DNA of 64,000 nt from Myxococcales bacterium 68-20. Its GTDB lineage: Bacteria; Myxococcota_A; Polyangia; Polyangiales; Polyangiaceae. The DNA is taken from contig MKVQ01000001.1 of assembly GCA_001899635.1 (NCBI GenBank), forward strand, positions 1-64,000, written 5' to 3'. Within the stretch, counting starts at the first letter, position 1; each line of letters starts with the position of its first letter. The position numbers and the translations under genes were made by a program. Shown here in pieces: positions 8,056 to 17,664 of the stretch. The notes beneath the pieces are model-generated. The model worked only from the letters and a program-made list of their open reading frames with translations, searched no databases and was not told the DNA's origin.

Positions 8056-9993
8056 ATGTCGCTCCTCGTCCTCAGCATCGTCGCGCTGGCGCTCGGCCCA
8101 GGCATCATCACCCTCGCGGGAGCACGCTCGTGGGTGTACGCGCTCGTGGACGGCTTCGTCATCGTCACGATCAGCGGCATCGCGGTGATCCACATCCTGC
8201 CGCAGGCGATCCTCTCGTCCGGAGCGTGGGCGTTCGTCGGCGCGGCGGCCGGCCTGTTCGGTCCGATGCTGCTCGAGCGCAAGGACCACGCGCACCACGA
8301 TGACGTTCGCGGCGGCGACCGGGCGAAGCATCGACCGGCGATGGCGCTCGCGCTCCTCGGGATCGCGATCCACGCGTTCCTCGATGGCTCGGCCTTCGCG
8401 GGGAACGACGACGGTCACGGTCACGGTCATGATCACGGCCACGGCGCTTCCGAGCTGCTCGCCCTCGCGGTGGTGCTCCATCGCATTCCCGAGGGGCTCG
8501 CGATCTGGTGGCTCGTCCGCGCGCAGCGTGGCGGCATCAAGACGGCGATCGTTGCGCTCTCGATCGTGGCGGTCGCGACGGTGCTCGGCTCCCGGTTCGG
8601 CGACGAGCTCGCGCACGGGACCGGGGCGTCGTTGTTCTCGTTCGTGCAGGCCGTCGTCGCCGGCTCCCTCCTCCACGTCATCATCCATCACGCGCCGCCT
8701 TCGGTCGCCTGGACCCATCATCACCATCACGCGTCCGAGGACCGCCGGCTGCCGAGCGCCGAGGTGCACGTCACGGCGGCCGAGCACGACCACCCCGAAG
8801 ACGCGGCGGGCGCTCGGGCCGCCCACGGGGCGTCGGGCATCGAGCCCGATCCTCATCACGATCGCGGGCTCCAGCTCGCTCCGGCGCTCGGCGCCTTCGC
8901 GGGGATGGCGCTCCTCTTCTTCGTGTCGACGAGCCATCCGACGGCGCAGCGGATCTCGCACGAGATCGCGATGGGACCGACCTTCGTGACGCTTGCGCGC
9001 GAGAGCGCGCCGGCCCTCCTCGTCGCGTACCTCGCGTCGGGGCTGGTCCACGCCTTCCTTCCGCAGAGCGTCGTCACATGGCTCTCGAGGGGCGGGAGCC
9101 TCTCGCACTCGCTGCGCGGGCTGCTCGTCGGCCCGCTGTTGCCGGTCTGCTCGTGCGGAGTGCTCCCGCTCTATCGCTCGATGCTCGCGCGCGGCGCGCC
9201 TCGTGCGGCGGCGCTCACGCTCCTCGTCGCGGCGCCGGAGCTCGGGCTGGCGACGTTCCTCGTATCGTGGTCGCTCCTCGGCGGGACGTTCACGCTCGTG
9301 CGCGTTCTCGCCGCCGTCGTCACGGCGGTCGTGATCGGCTACGGCGTGACCCGGCTCGCGCGTCGCCCGGGCGTCGTCGAGGCATCAGCTCCGGTCCCTG
9401 CCATCACGCCGCTTCCGCCGTGGCGGACGCGACTCTGGTCGGGCCTTCGCTACGGTCTCGGAGACACGGTCGATCACACGACGCCGTGGATCTTGATCGG
9501 CCTCGCGGTGGCGGCGTTCGCCGAGCCGCTGCTCGACGGGGAATCAGTCGCGCGCGTGTCGTCGTGGATCGACGTGCCCGTGTTCGCTGCCCTCGGCGTG
9601 CCGATCTACGTCTGCGCATCGGGAGCGACGCCGCTCGTGGCGGTGCTCCTCCACAAGGGGGTGTCGCCGGGGGCAGCGATCGCGTTCCTGCTGACCGGGC
9701 CGGCGACGAACCTGATGACGTTCGGCGTGCTGCGGGGCCTGCACGGAAGGCGGGTCGTTGCGCTCTTCGCGGCGGCGATGCTCATCGTCCCGACGGCGAT
9801 CGGCTGGGTGGCGAACCTGGCGCTCTCGCAGGAGCGACCCGAGATGCTTCACATCGCGGTGCACGAGCCCGCGACGATGATCGAGACCGTCGCCCTCGCC
9901 ATTCTCGGCCTGCTGGTCGCGATCTCGCTCGTCCGCCACGGTCCTCGCCACATGGTCGCCCAGCTCGTGACGAACAACGGCCACCAGCACTGA
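8056..9993 (+). CDS. ZIP-like transporter fused to YraQ/ArsP-type permease
   Basis: A 645-residue polytopic membrane protein with two parts. Residues 1 to about 270 look like a ZIP-family metal transporter: several hydrophobic helices, a His-rich loop DGHGHGHDHGHGASE and the metal-site signature HRIPEG (142-147). A second His-rich loop (WTHHHHHASED) follows. Residues about 290-645 match the DUF318/YraQ/ArsP permease family, with GPLLPVCSCGVLPLYRSML, where Cys365 and Cys367 form the CxC pair of that family. ArsP-like proteins export organoarsenicals, and relatives export Cu/Zn. ZIP proteins normally import. The joined architecture is unusual and suggests bidirectional or metal-gated transport; substrate unknown. 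ATG 8056 places the first helix at the N-terminus. Confidence 0.85.
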   Translation: MSLLVLSIVALALGPGIITLAGARSWVYALVDGFVIVTISGIAVIHILPQAILSSGAWAFVGAAAGLFGPMLLERKDHAHHDDVRGGDRAKHRPAMALALLGIAIHAFLDGSAFAGNDDGHGHGHDHGHGASELLALAVVLHRIPEGLAIWWLVRAQRGGIKTAIVALSIVAVATVLGSRFGDELAHGTGASLFSFVQAVVAGSLLHVIIHHAPPSVAWTHHHHHASEDRRLPSAEVHVTAAEHDHPEDAAGARAAHGASGIEPDPHHDRGLQLAPALGAFAGMALLFFVSTSHPTAQRISHEIAMGPTFVTLARESAPALLVAYLASGLVHAFLPQSVVTWLSRGGSLSHSLRGLLVGPLLPVCSCGVLPLYRSMLARGAPRAAALTLLVAAPELGLATFLVSWSLLGGTFTLVRVLAAVVTAVVIGYGVTRLARRPGVVEASAPVPAITPLPPWRTRLWSGLRYGLGDTVDHTTPWILIGLAVAAFAEPLLDGESVARVSSWIDVPVFAALGVPIYVCASGATPLVAVLLHKGVSPGAAIAFLLTGPATNLMTFGVLRGLHGRRVVALFAAAMLIVPTAIGWVANLALSQERPEMLHIAVHEPATMIETVALAILGLLVAISLVRHGPRHMVAQLVTNNGHQH

Positions 9994-10184
9994 TCCGCGA
10001 GAAAGCCGGCGACCCTTCGAGCGCCGTGTCGCTCGAGGGCGGACGGTGACGTCCGCGTGGCGGTCGAAGCGCGCGCGGTCTCCGTGCCCGTGTGAGGGGA
10101 AATCGAGCCCGGGCCCTCAAGCTCGAGCGGCACTGGACAGCGAAAGTCGCTATGGTCGAGCTTGGGAGAGAGGGAGCTCGAAGT

Positions 10185-12842
10185 ATGCGTAAGGTTCTGC
10201 TCGGTGCGGTTCTCGGTTCGATGATCGTGGCGGTTGCGTGCTCGGGGGCGGAGGACGGATCGACATTCACACGAGACGGCGACGAAGGCGGGCTCACGGA
10301 GCCGCCCGGATCGTTCGGGCCGGGGGAGGATGGCGGTGAAGAAGAGGGGGGAGTTGGTGACGGCGGCATCGACTGCGATGCGAACCCCGGCCTCTGCTCC
10401 GAGGCGGCCGTCTGCGGAGATGGCAAGCCCGGCCTTGGCGAGAGCTGCGACGACAACAACACGAAGGATGGCGACGGCTGTTCGTCGAAGTGTCAGATCG
10501 AAGCGCCGTACTGGGCGTGTGCGTTCGGCAGCGCGTGCGTCGACGTTCGCGACTGCGATGCGCTCGTGGACGCCGGTCTCGCGAACGGGGACGCTGGTTG
10601 TGTCGCGCCGCCGAAGCCGGCGGTCTGCGGTGACGGTCTGATCGACCCCGGTGAGGCGTGCGACGACGGCAACCAGAACCCCGGCGACGGCTGCGCGCTC
10701 GACTGTTCGGCGATCGAGGCGAACTTCGCCTGCCCGACACCCGGTGCTCTTTGCGTGACGACGATGGTGTGCGGTGACGGCTTCGTCACCGGCAGCGAGC
10801 AGTGTGACGACGGCAACAAGGTCGGCGGTGACGGCTGCTCGGCGACGTGCGCACGCGAGGCCGGATGGGTCTGTCCGGTGCCCGGCGTCTCGTGCAACGC
10901 GGCTGCGTGCGGCGACGGTCTCGTCGCCGGAGCGGAGGAGTGCGACGACAAGAACACCGCGAACGGGGACGGCTGCAGCTCCACCTGCAAGCTCGAGACG
11001 ACGACGGCGACCGTCGCTCCAACAACGACCACGCCCGGAAAGACGACGATCACGCACTGGAAGTGCCCCACGCCGGGCCAGGCGTGCGAGAAGACGACGT
11101 GCGGTGACGGCGTCCGTGAAGGCACCGAGCAGTGCGACGACGGCAACAAGAAGGCCCTCGACGGCTGCTCTCCCGACTGCGAGTGGGAGCCGAGCTGCCC
11201 GAACGGGAAGTGCGCCTCGCGCTGCGGCGACGGCTTGCTCTTCGACTTCGACGCTGACGGCGACGGAAACATCGACGAGGAGTGCGACGACGGCAACACC
11301 CGTAACGGCGACGGCTGCTCGAGCACGTGCAAGAAGGAGCCGGGCTATGACTGCACCGCGGTCGTCGCGAGCGACCCGGCGTTCATCGACGTTCCGGTCG
11401 TCCTGCGCGACTTCAGGTTCCCGGTCGCGGCGAACGGGCCGGATGGCCACCCGGACTTCGAGTTCTACGCGTGCAACGTGGTGACGACGAACCTCGTCGA
11501 GTCCACCCTCACGAATCGTCGCCCGGTCTTTCGCTACGACGGCACCGGGAACAACCCTGAGACGGGCACCGATCAGAACGGGCGTTGCGGTGCGGCCGCG
11601 AACGCCCCCGACCGGAGCAAGCAGCTCACGAGCGCTGCGTCCTTCGCGGAGTGGTACACCGACGGTGGGCGCGCCCGCCGCGTCGACGACACGATGCTCC
11701 GCCTGACCCGCACGGGCACGGCGGGCGACTACTCGTACGTCTTCAGCAGCAAGACCGACGAGCCGTACAAGACGCGTAGCGGATTCTTCCCGCTCGACGG
11801 AAAGGGCTGGGGGAACGAAGGAACGGGGTCCGGCGGCTCCCACAACTTCGCCTTCACCACCGAGCTCCGGTTCTGGTTCACCTACGACAACACGAAGTCT
11901 CCCGAGCTAGCGTTCAGCGGCGACGACGACGTCTGGGTCTTCGTCAACGGCAGGCTGGCGCTCGATCTTGGCGGGCTTCACGGCGAGCAGGCGGGCTCGT
12001 TCATCCTCAATCCTGCCAAGGCCGCTTCTCTCGGCCTGACGAACGGGCACGTCTACGAGATCGCGCTCTTCCACGCGGAACGCCACACGGAGGACTCCAA
12101 CTTCAAGCTCACGCTGCGCGGCTTCGTGAAGAAGCGCTCGGTCTGCTCGAACGTCTGCGGCGACGGCATCAAGACGCGCGAGGAGCAGTGCGACGAGGGC
12201 AATGCGAACACGAACTCCGGCGCGTACGGCTCGTGCCGGCTCGACTGCAAGCTCGGTCCGTATTGCGGTGACAAGGTCACGACGAACCCGCCGGAGATGT
12301 GCGACGACGGCACGAACCTCACCTCGTGGGCACCGTCGGCGAGCTCGACTGCGTGCGCGCCGGGCTGCAAGAAACCGACGTACTGCGGTGACGGCATCAT
12401 CCAGGGGGCGTTCGGCGAGCAGTGCGACAACGGCACGGCGATGAACACGGGCGCGTACGGCATGTGCAACCCCGACTGCAAGCCCGGACCGCGCTGCGGT
12501 GACGGCGTCGTCCAGGGCGGTGACGGCGAGCAGTGTGACAACGGCTTCAACCTCACCGACTACGTCAAGCACCCGACCGCGACGGACTGCGCGCCTTCGT
12601 GCAAGCGGCCCCGTTCGTGTGGTGACGGCGTCGTCGACTTCCCGTTCGAGCATTGCGACAACGGCCCGGCAAACACGAGCAACGGCGCCTACAACTCGTG
12701 CACCACGGAGTGCGTGCTCGGCCCGCGCTGCGGTGACGGGATCGTCCAGGCCGCCGCCGGTGAGCAGTGCGACGATGGCAATCGCGTCAACGGCGACGGC
12801 TGCTCCGCGGCTTGCCTCAAAGAGGTCGGCGGTCCGAAGTGA
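10185..12842 (+). CDS. Large DUF4215/fibro-slime domain lipoprotein
   Basis: An 885-residue surface lipoprotein. A signal peptide with lipobox AVAC begins at the ATG at 10185, behind GAGAGGGAGC. Six Cys-rich DUF4215 units (pattern CGDG...E-x-CDDGN...GDGCSSTC) occupy about 75-420. A fibro-slime/PA14-like beta-sandwich at about 430-650 carries FSGDDDVWVFVNGRLALDLG, GGLHGEQAGS and HAERHTEDSNFKL. Six more, looser Cys-rich units complete the protein. The fibro-slime domain is known from surface proteins that bind carbohydrate, and the Cys repeats probably make a rigid disulphide stalk. It stands alone between the fusion transporter and the TonB receptor. Its exact ligand cannot be read from sequence. 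Confidence 0.92.
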   Translation: MRKVLLGAVLGSMIVAVACSGAEDGSTFTRDGDEGGLTEPPGSFGPGEDGGEEEGGVGDGGIDCDANPGLCSEAAVCGDGKPGLGESCDDNNTKDGDGCSSKCQIEAPYWACAFGSACVDVRDCDALVDAGLANGDAGCVAPPKPAVCGDGLIDPGEACDDGNQNPGDGCALDCSAIEANFACPTPGALCVTTMVCGDGFVTGSEQCDDGNKVGGDGCSATCAREAGWVCPVPGVSCNAAACGDGLVAGAEECDDKNTANGDGCSSTCKLETTTATVAPTTTTPGKTTITHWKCPTPGQACEKTTCGDGVREGTEQCDDGNKKALDGCSPDCEWEPSCPNGKCASRCGDGLLFDFDADGDGNIDEECDDGNTRNGDGCSSTCKKEPGYDCTAVVASDPAFIDVPVVLRDFRFPVAANGPDGHPDFEFYACNVVTTNLVESTLTNRRPVFRYDGTGNNPETGTDQNGRCGAAANAPDRSKQLTSAASFAEWYTDGGRARRVDDTMLRLTRTGTAGDYSYVFSSKTDEPYKTRSGFFPLDGKGWGNEGTGSGGSHNFAFTTELRFWFTYDNTKSPELAFSGDDDVWVFVNGRLALDLGGLHGEQAGSFILNPAKAASLGLTNGHVYEIALFHAERHTEDSNFKLTLRGFVKKRSVCSNVCGDGIKTREEQCDEGNANTNSGAYGSCRLDCKLGPYCGDKVTTNPPEMCDDGTNLTSWAPSASSTACAPGCKKPTYCGDGIIQGAFGEQCDNGTAMNTGAYGMCNPDCKPGPRCGDGVVQGGDGEQCDNGFNLTDYVKHPTATDCAPSCKRPRSCGDGVVDFPFEHCDNGPANTSNGAYNSCTTECVLGPRCGDGIVQAAAGEQCDDGNRVNGDGCSAACLKEVGGPK

Positions 12843-12921
12843 TCGCGAGCTTCGCCGGCCGTTCAGGCCGGCGAGGCTTCGCGCGAGCCGGGCCATCGGC
12901 GCGGAGCCAGTGGCCCCTTTG

Positions 12922-13005
12922 GGGAGGTCGCTTCCTCGGTAACGATCCTGCAGGGCGCGCTCCGGGAGGTCGTGTCCTCGGTAAACGTCCTGCAGGGCGC
13001 GCTCC
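12922..13005. repeat. Two tandem 42-bp repeats
   Basis: Copy one (12922-12963) and copy two (12964-13005) both read GGGAGGTCG-CTTCCTCGGTAA (or GTGTCC in copy two) and end CTGCAGGGCGCGCTCC. They differ at only a few positions and occupy the middle of the 382-bp gap between the DUF4215 lipoprotein and the TonB receptor. No gene or terminator was recognised in this gap. Confidence 0.75.
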
Positions 13006-13224
13006 GCGGCCACTTCGTTCCGCTGTCCACGGTCGTACACACGAGGGCCTTCGGAGCCCGGGCCCCAGGTCATTGCTCGCTCGAGCGTGCCGAGTGCCGC
13101 GCGGCGACCGTCGCGTGTCGACCGTCATGGCTCGGTACGCGTCAGCGGTCGCGCATGTGACGAACCGAGGACCGTGCTTGACCCGCGCGCGATCGCGGCT
13201 AGGGTGCGCGAACCGAAAATTTCA

Positions 13225-15525
13225 ATGAAGTTCAACACTTCATCAAAGTTTCGGTTCATCAATCCATCAATCGTGCGCCGCTCGTCCGTCCTCTCCCGCA
13301 TTCTCCTCCTCGCGCCCGCCGCGTTCGCGCTGGCGTTCGCGCAGCCCGCACGCGGTGATGAGCCGCCGCCCGAGCCGCCTCCTTCCGACGCGAAAGGAGC
13401 GAAAGAGAAAGAGGCGGACGATCATCAGCACGAAGACGCGACCGTGACGGTGCGCGGTCGCGTGCCCGCGCCGAGCCGCGGGGCGAGCGACTTCAACCTG
13501 CGCGTCGGTGAGCTCTCGCGCGTGCCGCGCCAGAACGCGGCTGACCTCCTCAAGCTCGCACCGGGCATCCTCCTCACCAACAAGGGCGGCGACGGTCACG
13601 CCGAGCAGGTCTTCCTCCGCGGCTTCGACGCGAGGGAAGGGCAGGACATCGAGTTCACCGCCGGCGGCGTGCCGATCAACGAAGCGGGGAACCTGCACGG
13701 AAACGGCTACGCCGATCTACACTTCATCATCCCCGAGCTCGTCGAGGGGCTGCGCGTCATCGAGGGGCCGTTCGATCCGCGGCAGGGCAACTTCGCGGTC
13801 GCCGGGAGCGCCGCCTACGATCTCGGGCTCACGCGCCGTGGGCTCACGGCGAAGTACACTCACGGCTCGTTCGCCACGCGGCGCATGCTCCTCCTCTGGG
13901 GACCGACGCGTGAGAGCACGCACACCTTCGCGGGCGCGGAGCTCTTCGACACCGACGGCTTCGGGCAGAACCGCGGCGCCAAGCGCGGAAGCGCGATGGG
14001 ACAGTACGAGGGGCGCCTCGGGCGCAACGGGAGCTGGCGGATCGGCGCGCAGGCCTACACCTCGCAGTACAAGAGCGCGGGCGTCGTCCGCGCCGACGAC
14101 GTCGCGAGCGAGCGCATCGGCTTCTACGACACCTACGATCGCCGGCAGGGCGGTGACTCGTCACGCTACAGCGTGTGGGGCGACATCGAGACGAAGTCCG
14201 GTGACACGCTCCTCAAGCAGCAGCTGTTCTTCATCATGCGCGACATGCGCCTGCGCGAGAACTTCACCGGCTTCCTCCTCGACGTCCAGCAAGCGCAGCA
14301 GAACCCGCACGTGCAGCGCGGCGATCTCCTCGACCTCCACGTCGATTCGCAGACGCTCGGCGCTCGTGGCTCGGCGCGATGGCGAACGAAGGCGCTCGAC
14401 CAGACGCAAGAGCTCGAGCTCGGGTACTTCGCCCGCGCCGATCGCACGGCGTCCTCGCAGCATCGGATCGATCAGTCGGGCGCGCCGTACCTCACCGAGA
14501 CCGACCTCGATTCGCGGCTCGGCAACATCGGCATCTACGGCGACGCCGGCCTGCGTCCATTCTCCTGGCTCACCTTCCGCGGCGGCGCGCGTGGGGACAT
14601 CTTCACCTACGACGTGCTCGACGCGTGCGCCCAACGCAGCGTGCGAAAGCCGTCGGCGGCGAACCCGCCCGGCGACCAAAGCTGCCTCTCGCAGCAGGAC
14701 GATCCTGCGACGGGAGGCGTTCGGTACCGTGAGCCGCACGATCGGCGGGGCACGGCGAGCATTGCTGTGATGCCTCGTGGTTCGGTCCTCATCGGCCCGT
14801 TCACCGGATTCACCGCGTCGGTATCCCTGGGGAAGGGGATTCGCTCGATCGATCCCGTGTACATCAACCAGGATCTGCCGACGCCCTTTGCGAACGTCGA
14901 GGCCGGCGAGCTCGGCGTGAGCTACGCGCGCGGGGTCGGCGACGTCGAGCTGATGGCGCGCTCGATCTTCTTCCAGACGCACGTCGATCGCGACCTCATC
15001 TTCAGCGAGACCGCCGGGCGCGCGACGCTCGCGAACGGGACGACGCGCACGGGCTGGGTCGGTGCGGTGAGGGCGACCGGGCCATGGTTCGATCAGGCCG
15101 CGAACGTCACCTTCGTCCGCTCGACCTTCGACGATACACATCTCCTCGTTCCGTACGTGCCCGACGTCGTCGTGCGCTCGGATACGGCCATCCATCACGA
15201 GCTGCCGTTCCGGGCCGACGGCGAGAAGCTCACCGGCGCGCTCGCGAGCGGGATCACGTACGTCGGCCGGCGTGCGCTGCCGTTCGGGCAGCGCAGCGAC
15301 GAGATCTTCACCGTCGACGCATCGGCCTCGGTCGCCTGGCGCATGTTCGAGGTCGCGCTCGTGGCGACCAACTTGCTCGACCGGCGCTATCGCCTCAGCG
15401 AGTTCAACTACGCCTCCGACTTCCGGACTGCGCAGCAGCCGACGCTCGTGCCCGGTCGTCACTTCGCGGCAGGAGCGCCGCGCGGGCTGTTCCTGACCCT
15501 CACGGCCACCCTCGGAGGTACGTGA
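13225..15525 (+). CDS. TonB-dependent outer-membrane receptor
   Basis: A 766-residue receptor: signal peptide, a His/acid-rich N-terminal segment (KEADDHQHED), a plug domain (NAADLLKLAPGILLTNKGGD, VFLRGFDAREGQD, INEAGNLHGNGYADLHFI) and a 22-strand-type barrel ending LFLTLTATLGGT. Such receptors import scarce metals, metal chelates or sugars with energy from TonB-ExbBD. The ATG at 13225 lacks a clear ribosome site; the GTG at 13273 is an alternative. The stop overlaps the start of the next gene (TGATG), and two lipoproteins follow, the second His-rich, which favours a metal substrate. No siderophore-specific motif was seen. Confidence 0.93.
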   Translation: MKFNTSSKFRFINPSIVRRSSVLSRILLLAPAAFALAFAQPARGDEPPPEPPPSDAKGAKEKEADDHQHEDATVTVRGRVPAPSRGASDFNLRVGELSRVPRQNAADLLKLAPGILLTNKGGDGHAEQVFLRGFDAREGQDIEFTAGGVPINEAGNLHGNGYADLHFIIPELVEGLRVIEGPFDPRQGNFAVAGSAAYDLGLTRRGLTAKYTHGSFATRRMLLLWGPTRESTHTFAGAELFDTDGFGQNRGAKRGSAMGQYEGRLGRNGSWRIGAQAYTSQYKSAGVVRADDVASERIGFYDTYDRRQGGDSSRYSVWGDIETKSGDTLLKQQLFFIMRDMRLRENFTGFLLDVQQAQQNPHVQRGDLLDLHVDSQTLGARGSARWRTKALDQTQELELGYFARADRTASSQHRIDQSGAPYLTETDLDSRLGNIGIYGDAGLRPFSWLTFRGGARGDIFTYDVLDACAQRSVRKPSAANPPGDQSCLSQQDDPATGGVRYREPHDRRGTASIAVMPRGSVLIGPFTGFTASVSLGKGIRSIDPVYINQDLPTPFANVEAGELGVSYARGVGDVELMARSIFFQTHVDRDLIFSETAGRATLANGTTRTGWVGAVRATGPWFDQAANVTFVRSTFDDTHLLVPYVPDVVVRSDTAIHHELPFRADGEKLTGALASGITYVGRRALPFGQRSDEIFTVDASASVAWRMFEVALVATNLLDRRYRLSEFNYASDFRTAQQPTLVPGRHFAAGAPRGLFLTLTATLGGT

Positions 15526-16334
15526 TGGCCAAGCTCACCACGCGCGTCGTCGCGCTCGCTGTCGCCCTTGCTGGAGCCGCTTCTGCGTGCACCGGCACGA
15601 CGGGCTCGGAGATCGTCTCGTTCGAGGCGTTCGCTTCCGGCCCCGCCGATCTCCCGCCCGACACCGCGACGCGCGGTCTCTCGTTCACCAACGGCTCCGG
15701 TTGGTCGATCACGCTCACTCGTGCGCGCCTCCACATCGGCGCGGTGTACTTGAATCGCTCGGCACCCATCTCCGGCGGTCAGGAGCGCCAGTGCTTCCTG
15801 CCCGGCATCTACGTCGCCCAGGTGACGACGGGCATGGACGTCGACGCGCTCTCACCCGCGCTGCAGCGGTTTCCCGCGCCCGGCAGCGGGACCGCCGACC
15901 ACGCGGTCACCGGCGAGGTCTGGCTCACCGGTGGCCGCATCGACGAGCCCGAGGACCGCAGGACGATCGCCGATGTCGCCGGTACGGCGACGCGAGGCGG
16001 CGAGTCGATGCGCTTCGAGGGGACGGTCACGATCGGCACGAACCGCAAGAACCGGGACGTCGATCCTGCGCGGCCCGGCGCGAAGCCGCTGTGCGCGGAG
16101 CGCATCGTCTCACCGATCGCGACGTCGATCACGCCGACCAATGGCGGCGCGCTCGTCGTTCGCGTCGATCCGCGCGCGTGGTTCGCCAACGTCGACCTCG
16201 GCGAGCTCGAGCCCGTGTCGTCCGAGAGCGACCTCCGTCGGATCCCGGACGAGGCCGAGCCACCGGCGGCGGACAACCTCTATCGCGGGCTTCGCGGAGC
16301 CACGGGCGTCTATCGGTTCGAGTGGATCGACTGA
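15525..16334 (+). CDS. Lipoprotein coupled to TonB receptor
   Basis: A 269-residue lipoprotein beginning in the TGATG overlap with the receptor gene, so translation is coupled. The signal peptide ends in a GAASAC lipobox. The mature part is beta-rich and contains SGWSITLTRARLHIGAVYLN, one internal Cys (RQCFLPGIYVAQV) and a C-terminal YRFEWID. Proteins with a TLTRARLxIG-type strand beside TonB receptors may deliver or accept the transported substrate, but the family is not known to me. Surface or periplasmic location is likely. Its partnership with the receptor follows from position. Confidence 0.85.
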   Translation: MAKLTTRVVALAVALAGAASACTGTTGSEIVSFEAFASGPADLPPDTATRGLSFTNGSGWSITLTRARLHIGAVYLNRSAPISGGQERQCFLPGIYVAQVTTGMDVDALSPALQRFPAPGSGTADHAVTGEVWLTGGRIDEPEDRRTIADVAGTATRGGESMRFEGTVTIGTNRKNRDVDPARPGAKPLCAERIVSPIATSITPTNGGALVVRVDPRAWFANVDLGELEPVSSESDLRRIPDEAEPPAADNLYRGLRGATGVYRFEWID

Positions 16335-16441
16335 GGTCGCGAGCCTGGCGTGGCGACGCTTCAGCAGGTCGTCAACTGTAGAAGCAATCACATCCTTGCA
16401 GCTATCGCCGCCTGGACTATCTCCACGGTGGGAACTCGGAA

Positions 16442-17644
16442 ATGAAGAAGACCGCTCTTGCTCTCACCCTCGGCGCCGTGGCCTCGCTTGCAGCTTGCGA
16501 GGCGCACGATCATGACGACGTCGCGCCGAACCTCACCGTCACGATCTCGGGAGAGGGGGGTGCGCTCACAGGCTTCGCGTTCCCGCCGGCATCGGCGAAC
16601 GCCCTCGCCTTCGTCGACGGGTGGGACGTGAAGTTCGAGCGCATCCTCGTCACCGTCGACGACATCGCCCTTGCGGACAACCCCGACCTCAACCCCACCG
16701 ATCAGTCGCAGACCGGCCACGTCGTCGCGACCGCGAAGGGCCCATGGGCCGTCGACATGTCGAAGCCCGGTGCGGTCACGGACATCCGGCCGATGGCGCA
16801 GACGTTCCCTCTCTCCGATGATCACGATCACGATCATGATCACGGCCACGCGCACGGCGGCGAGGGCAGGAACCCGAGCGCCCAGCCGCTCGCGCGCTTC
16901 GACGCGCTCGACGGCAACAAGAGCTTCGATCCGGCGACCCGCTACGCGTTCGGCTTCGACATCGTCACGGCGTCCGCCGCCGCCACGCCCACCAACCTCG
17001 ATGAAGCCGCCAAGGCCGACTACGCCGAGATGACGGCGAAGGGGCTGAGCGTCCTCTACGTGGGCACGGCGACGTTCAAGGGCGTCGACTGCAAGTCGTC
17101 CGATCCGACCTACGAGTTCGAGAAGCTGCCGAAGACGGTGAAGTTCCGCTTCGGGTTCAAGACGCCGACGACGTACAAGAACTGCCAGAACACCGACCTG
17201 CGCGGCAAGGCGTTCGACGGCGAGGAGGCGCAGCGCGGCGTCCAGGTCAGCGATCCGACGACGGCGCAGATCACGCTCCATGTCGACCATCCGTTCTGGA
17301 ACACGGTCGATCACGACGCTTCCGATCTCTACTTCGATCAGATGGCGGCGATCGCTTCGCCGGACGGAACGCTCACGATCGACGACCTCGCGAAGCTCGA
17401 CTTCACGAGCTTCAAGGACAGCGAGGGCAAGCCGCTCCCCTGGCGCTCGTGCATCGCCGACAAGCCGGTGAAGAGCGGAATGCGCAAGTTCGATTCCGGC
17501 AGCGTGCCGGTCAATGCGAGCGCCGCGCCCGAGTCGGCGCTCCGCAACTACGCCGACTTCGTCTCGTACCAGCAGAGCACCCAGGGCCACCTCAACGCCG
17601 ACGGCCTCTGCGCCGTCGAGCGCCGGTTCGCCGCCCCGCGCTGA
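16442..17644 (+). CDS. His-rich lipoprotein, probable metal binder
   Basis: A 400-residue lipoprotein (lipobox SLAAC) following 107 bp behind the receptor-coupled lipoprotein. After the Cys comes EAHDHDD, and at about 120-140 there is an alternating Asp/His run, DDHDHDHDHGHAHGG, typical of zinc, copper or nickel capture. The remainder is beta-rich with WDVKFERILVTVDDIALAD, broadly like the SGWSITLTRARL strand of the preceding protein, so the two may be distant relatives. With the TonB receptor it would make a metal-acquisition set on the cell surface. Metal identity is not evident, and no regulator of the Fur type lies nearby. Confidence 0.85.
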   Translation: MKKTALALTLGAVASLAACEAHDHDDVAPNLTVTISGEGGALTGFAFPPASANALAFVDGWDVKFERILVTVDDIALADNPDLNPTDQSQTGHVVATAKGPWAVDMSKPGAVTDIRPMAQTFPLSDDHDHDHDHGHAHGGEGRNPSAQPLARFDALDGNKSFDPATRYAFGFDIVTASAAATPTNLDEAAKADYAEMTAKGLSVLYVGTATFKGVDCKSSDPTYEFEKLPKTVKFRFGFKTPTTYKNCQNTDLRGKAFDGEEAQRGVQVSDPTTAQITLHVDHPFWNTVDHDASDLYFDQMAAIASPDGTLTIDDLAKLDFTSFKDSEGKPLPWRSCIADKPVKSGMRKFDSGSVPVNASAAPESALRNYADFVSYQQSTQGHLNADGLCAVERRFAAPR

Positions 17645-17664
17645 GCGCCGCGCGCCCGCGCGGG

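Noticed and set aside
9849-11843. 664-codon minus-strand frame
   Set aside because: Antisense of the transporter end and the Cys-rich DUF4215 lipoprotein; no recognisable domain and low-complexity Val/Arg composition.
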